Source: Lactiplantibacillus fabifermentans DSM 21115 (GTDB taxonomy: Bacteria; Bacillota; Bacilli; Lactobacillales; Lactobacillaceae). Taken from it: DNA of 64,000 bases. Where the stretch lies: positions 1 to 64,000 of the forward strand of contig NZ_AYGX02000070.1 in NCBI RefSeq assembly GCF_000498955.2, read 5' to 3'. Of the stretch, positions 63,401 through 64,000 are shown piece after piece. The first letter of the stretch is position 1. The number at the start of each line of letters is the position of its first letter. The position numbers were made by a program, and so were the translations under genes. The notes beneath the pieces are model-generated. The model had not been told where the DNA came from. It saw only the letters and a program-made list of their open reading frames with translations, and made no database searches.

Positions 63401-64000
63401 AAGCTTGGTCATCATCGGCTACCAAATAAATATCGGTGCCTTGATTATCTGGTAACGGCGTAAACTCCCGGACCGTCGCATCGGCCCCCACAGGTTGCAC
63501 GTAAACTTTCGAAAACGCCTTGCCCGTCAAAGCAGCGGTCCCTAATTGGTTGCCATACACATCGGTTTGGTCTAAATTAACCGTTTGTTTAGCCGTTTGA
63601 TCCGTCCAGACTTGATAAGCGGTAACGCCGTTGGCAACTTTACTGTGATAATGGACATTGACGGTCGCATTATCAAAAGTCGGGGTTACCGTCTGGGCAT
63701 CATCGCTACCCGCTTGATACCACACTTCGGCTTTACCACTATCATCCACGGTTGCCATCCGATTCTCACCAGCCCCATCTTTATCCCAACTGTCGGCCCC
63801 TTTCAACAAAATTCCAACTTGTTGATAATTTTGGTCTAAATCAATATCGGCATAGTTGCCGTAACTATCGGTCCCAGTCCAACTATATTGTTGGCCGTTA
63901 CCGTTCGGCTTAGCACCCCAAACATAGGGGACCCATTTCGTGCCATCACCGGCATAGTGAATTACAACTTTGGTACTATCCTTAACTGGTGCCACACTAG
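60402..64000 (-). CDS. Cell-wall-anchored type I pullulanase (5' end beyond window)
   Basis: The frame is open to the window edge, so the N-terminus and signal peptide are missing. Repeated N-terminal modules bind alpha-glucan (CBM41/PUD-like). The GH13 core has YNWGYDPKNYDVPEGSY (about 62480), GFRFDLMGILD with the nucleophile Asp (about 62150), VYGEGWD with the acid Glu (about 62060) and VACHDNRTLYD (about 61775). A MucBP-like domain follows, then Asn/Thr/Gly-rich repeats (60740-61020), and LPQTDE, a helix and KRKRH, the sortase signal. It debranches pullulan or starch outside the cell. Confidence 0.92.
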   Translation of the reverse strand, partial: SVAPVKDSTKVVIHYAGDGTKWVPYVWGAKPNGNGQQYSWTGTDSYGNYADIDLDQNYQQVGILLKGADSWDKDGAGENRMATVDDSGKAEVWYQAGSDDAQTVTPTFDNATVNVHYHSKVANGVTAYQVWTDQTAKQTVNLDQTDVYGNQLGTAALTGKAFSKVYVQPVGADATVREFTPLPDNQGTDIYLVADDDQAYYTPSFALATETVTSAAMNTDHELTVTVGKKLTTAEAQQQITVGNNQVASLTAVAPDSAGLSKTFTVTTTNPIDILQNNTVAFDGNTKAVDIGNYVRSQAFDDKYYYAGDDSGATYTENRTQIKLWAPTANKVTLRLYASTANDASATSVMTMTRGDKGVWTSVLDGNYQGWAYDYALQFGNGTTTTTDDPYSKAVTVNGNRSVIEDVNAVQPTDFNRMPTFSNPTDAVIYETSVRDFTKDANSGVTDKGKFLGMVESGTQTASGQVTGLDYLKDLGVTHVQLMPMYDFSSIDETSSDPSYNWGYDPKNYDVPEGSYSTDATNPTTRIMEMKEMINGFHKAGIRVIMDVVYNHVYSMDEQAFQKVVPGYYFQYDADGHATNGTGVGNDIASERKMVRKYILDSVKYWATEYNLDGFRFDLMGILDVDTMNAIRAELNAIDPGILVYGEGWDMRATDKEIGAAQYNADKVDKNVGFFSDDIRNAIKGSEFGGINPGLVEGNTKETTYDNDAQAFVAGFLGGQGYADATTSHPYQAPSQTINYVACHDNRTLYDMLKALMPDESEANLIKRDKLATSMAILAQGVPFINAGQEALRTKDGNDNSYNSSDAINDIDWNRVQANAELVNYFKSLLNLRKSENVFRLNDYDQIKQTIKVLKSGENGIFAFEYAAGGHKLYVLFNVNDQAVNFDAVNLGLGRILLSSDTATKLGSMTSLAGLSTLVVREDLPQTVTINYCDAQGQIVKTTTVTLIKFGDQVVLSAPTDYRMIGGESAVTYDDDSTATTWTLNVPVEKVATSNPDDNGNTTNPENGGSTTNPDNNGTSTNPDNGGSTTNPDNNGNTTNSDNGGATTDPDSNGNTTNSDNGGSTTNPDSNENNVTNLDNGGNTTDSTGKAVTTPVESTKVTPTPANGQAAVSTKSVNGHRAATTTGSIANGDQVTTPATAKTTVKAATTVAPAKAAIGNHALPQTDETPAQSATLLGGLLLMAAGVLGAVAPKRKRH
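60740..61020 (-). repeat. Tandem repeats encoding NPDNNG/NPDNGG spacer
   Basis: Imperfect in-frame units of nine residues (for example TTNPDNGGS and TTNPDNNGN) repeat about nine times between the MucBP-like domain and the wall-spanning region. Such repeats vary in number between strains and set how far the enzyme reaches from the wall. Confidence 0.85.

Overview
The window looks like a chromosomal segment of a Lactiplantibacillus (L. plantarum group) genome. Reasons: moderate GC, strong Gram-positive Shine-Dalgarno sites, lactobacillus-type core gene order, an LPQTDE sortase motif on a large surface protein, and a retained ferrochelatase without other haem genes. The exact species cannot be fixed by eye. 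Almost all core genes lie on the minus strand, so read the map from high to low coordinates.

Region by region. 1-5.6 kb is accessory: an AT-rich thymidylate-kinase-like/HhH-GPD fusion, a FAD-dependent reductase divergent from a LysR regulator with a clear inverted-repeat operator between them, a small acidic protein and an isochorismatase-family protein. 5.6-16.5 kb holds translation, secretion and chromosome genes: rplS, trmD, rimM, khpA, rpsP, ffh, ylxM, ftsY, smc, rnc. hemH follows alone on the plus strand, then two paralogous membrane proteins. 19.4-25.7 kb is acpP-plsX-recG and fakA-asp23. rpmB and a lipoprotein are on the plus strand. 27.5-39.5 kb is the long thiN-rpe-rsgA, prkC-stp-rsmB-fmt-priA-coaBC and rpoZ-gmk series. 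40.3-43.7 kb is a four-gene OpuC-type osmoprotectant ABC transporter. 43.9-50.4 kb is recN-argR-tlyA-ispA-xseB-xseA-folD. 50.5-54.2 kb is nusB-asp23-efp-pepQ and rpmA-prp-rplU. 55-60 kb is accessory: a TetR regulator, several short genes, two pairs of small paralogues, tRNA-Arg(UCU), a frameshifted RadC/JAMM-like gene and a DUF805-type membrane protein. The window ends inside a wall-anchored pullulanase.

The most interesting signal is not protein coding. Six intergenic elements of about 165-183 bp (10511, 19184, 22976, 23430, 54411, 54990) share one fold: a long closing stem enclosing three hairpins. Stem sequences differ between copies but stay paired, while apical loops stay nearly constant (ACCGCTTCTCAGG in hairpin 3, GCGTTTTTTGG in hairpin 1). 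This is the expected pattern of selection on a structured RNA. Two copies sit between a stop codon and its intrinsic terminator (ftsY, fakA), so they would be transcribed as 3' UTRs. A second family of exactly 115 bp (17752 and 26256) also shows compensatory stem changes. Whether either family is already named could not be checked here.
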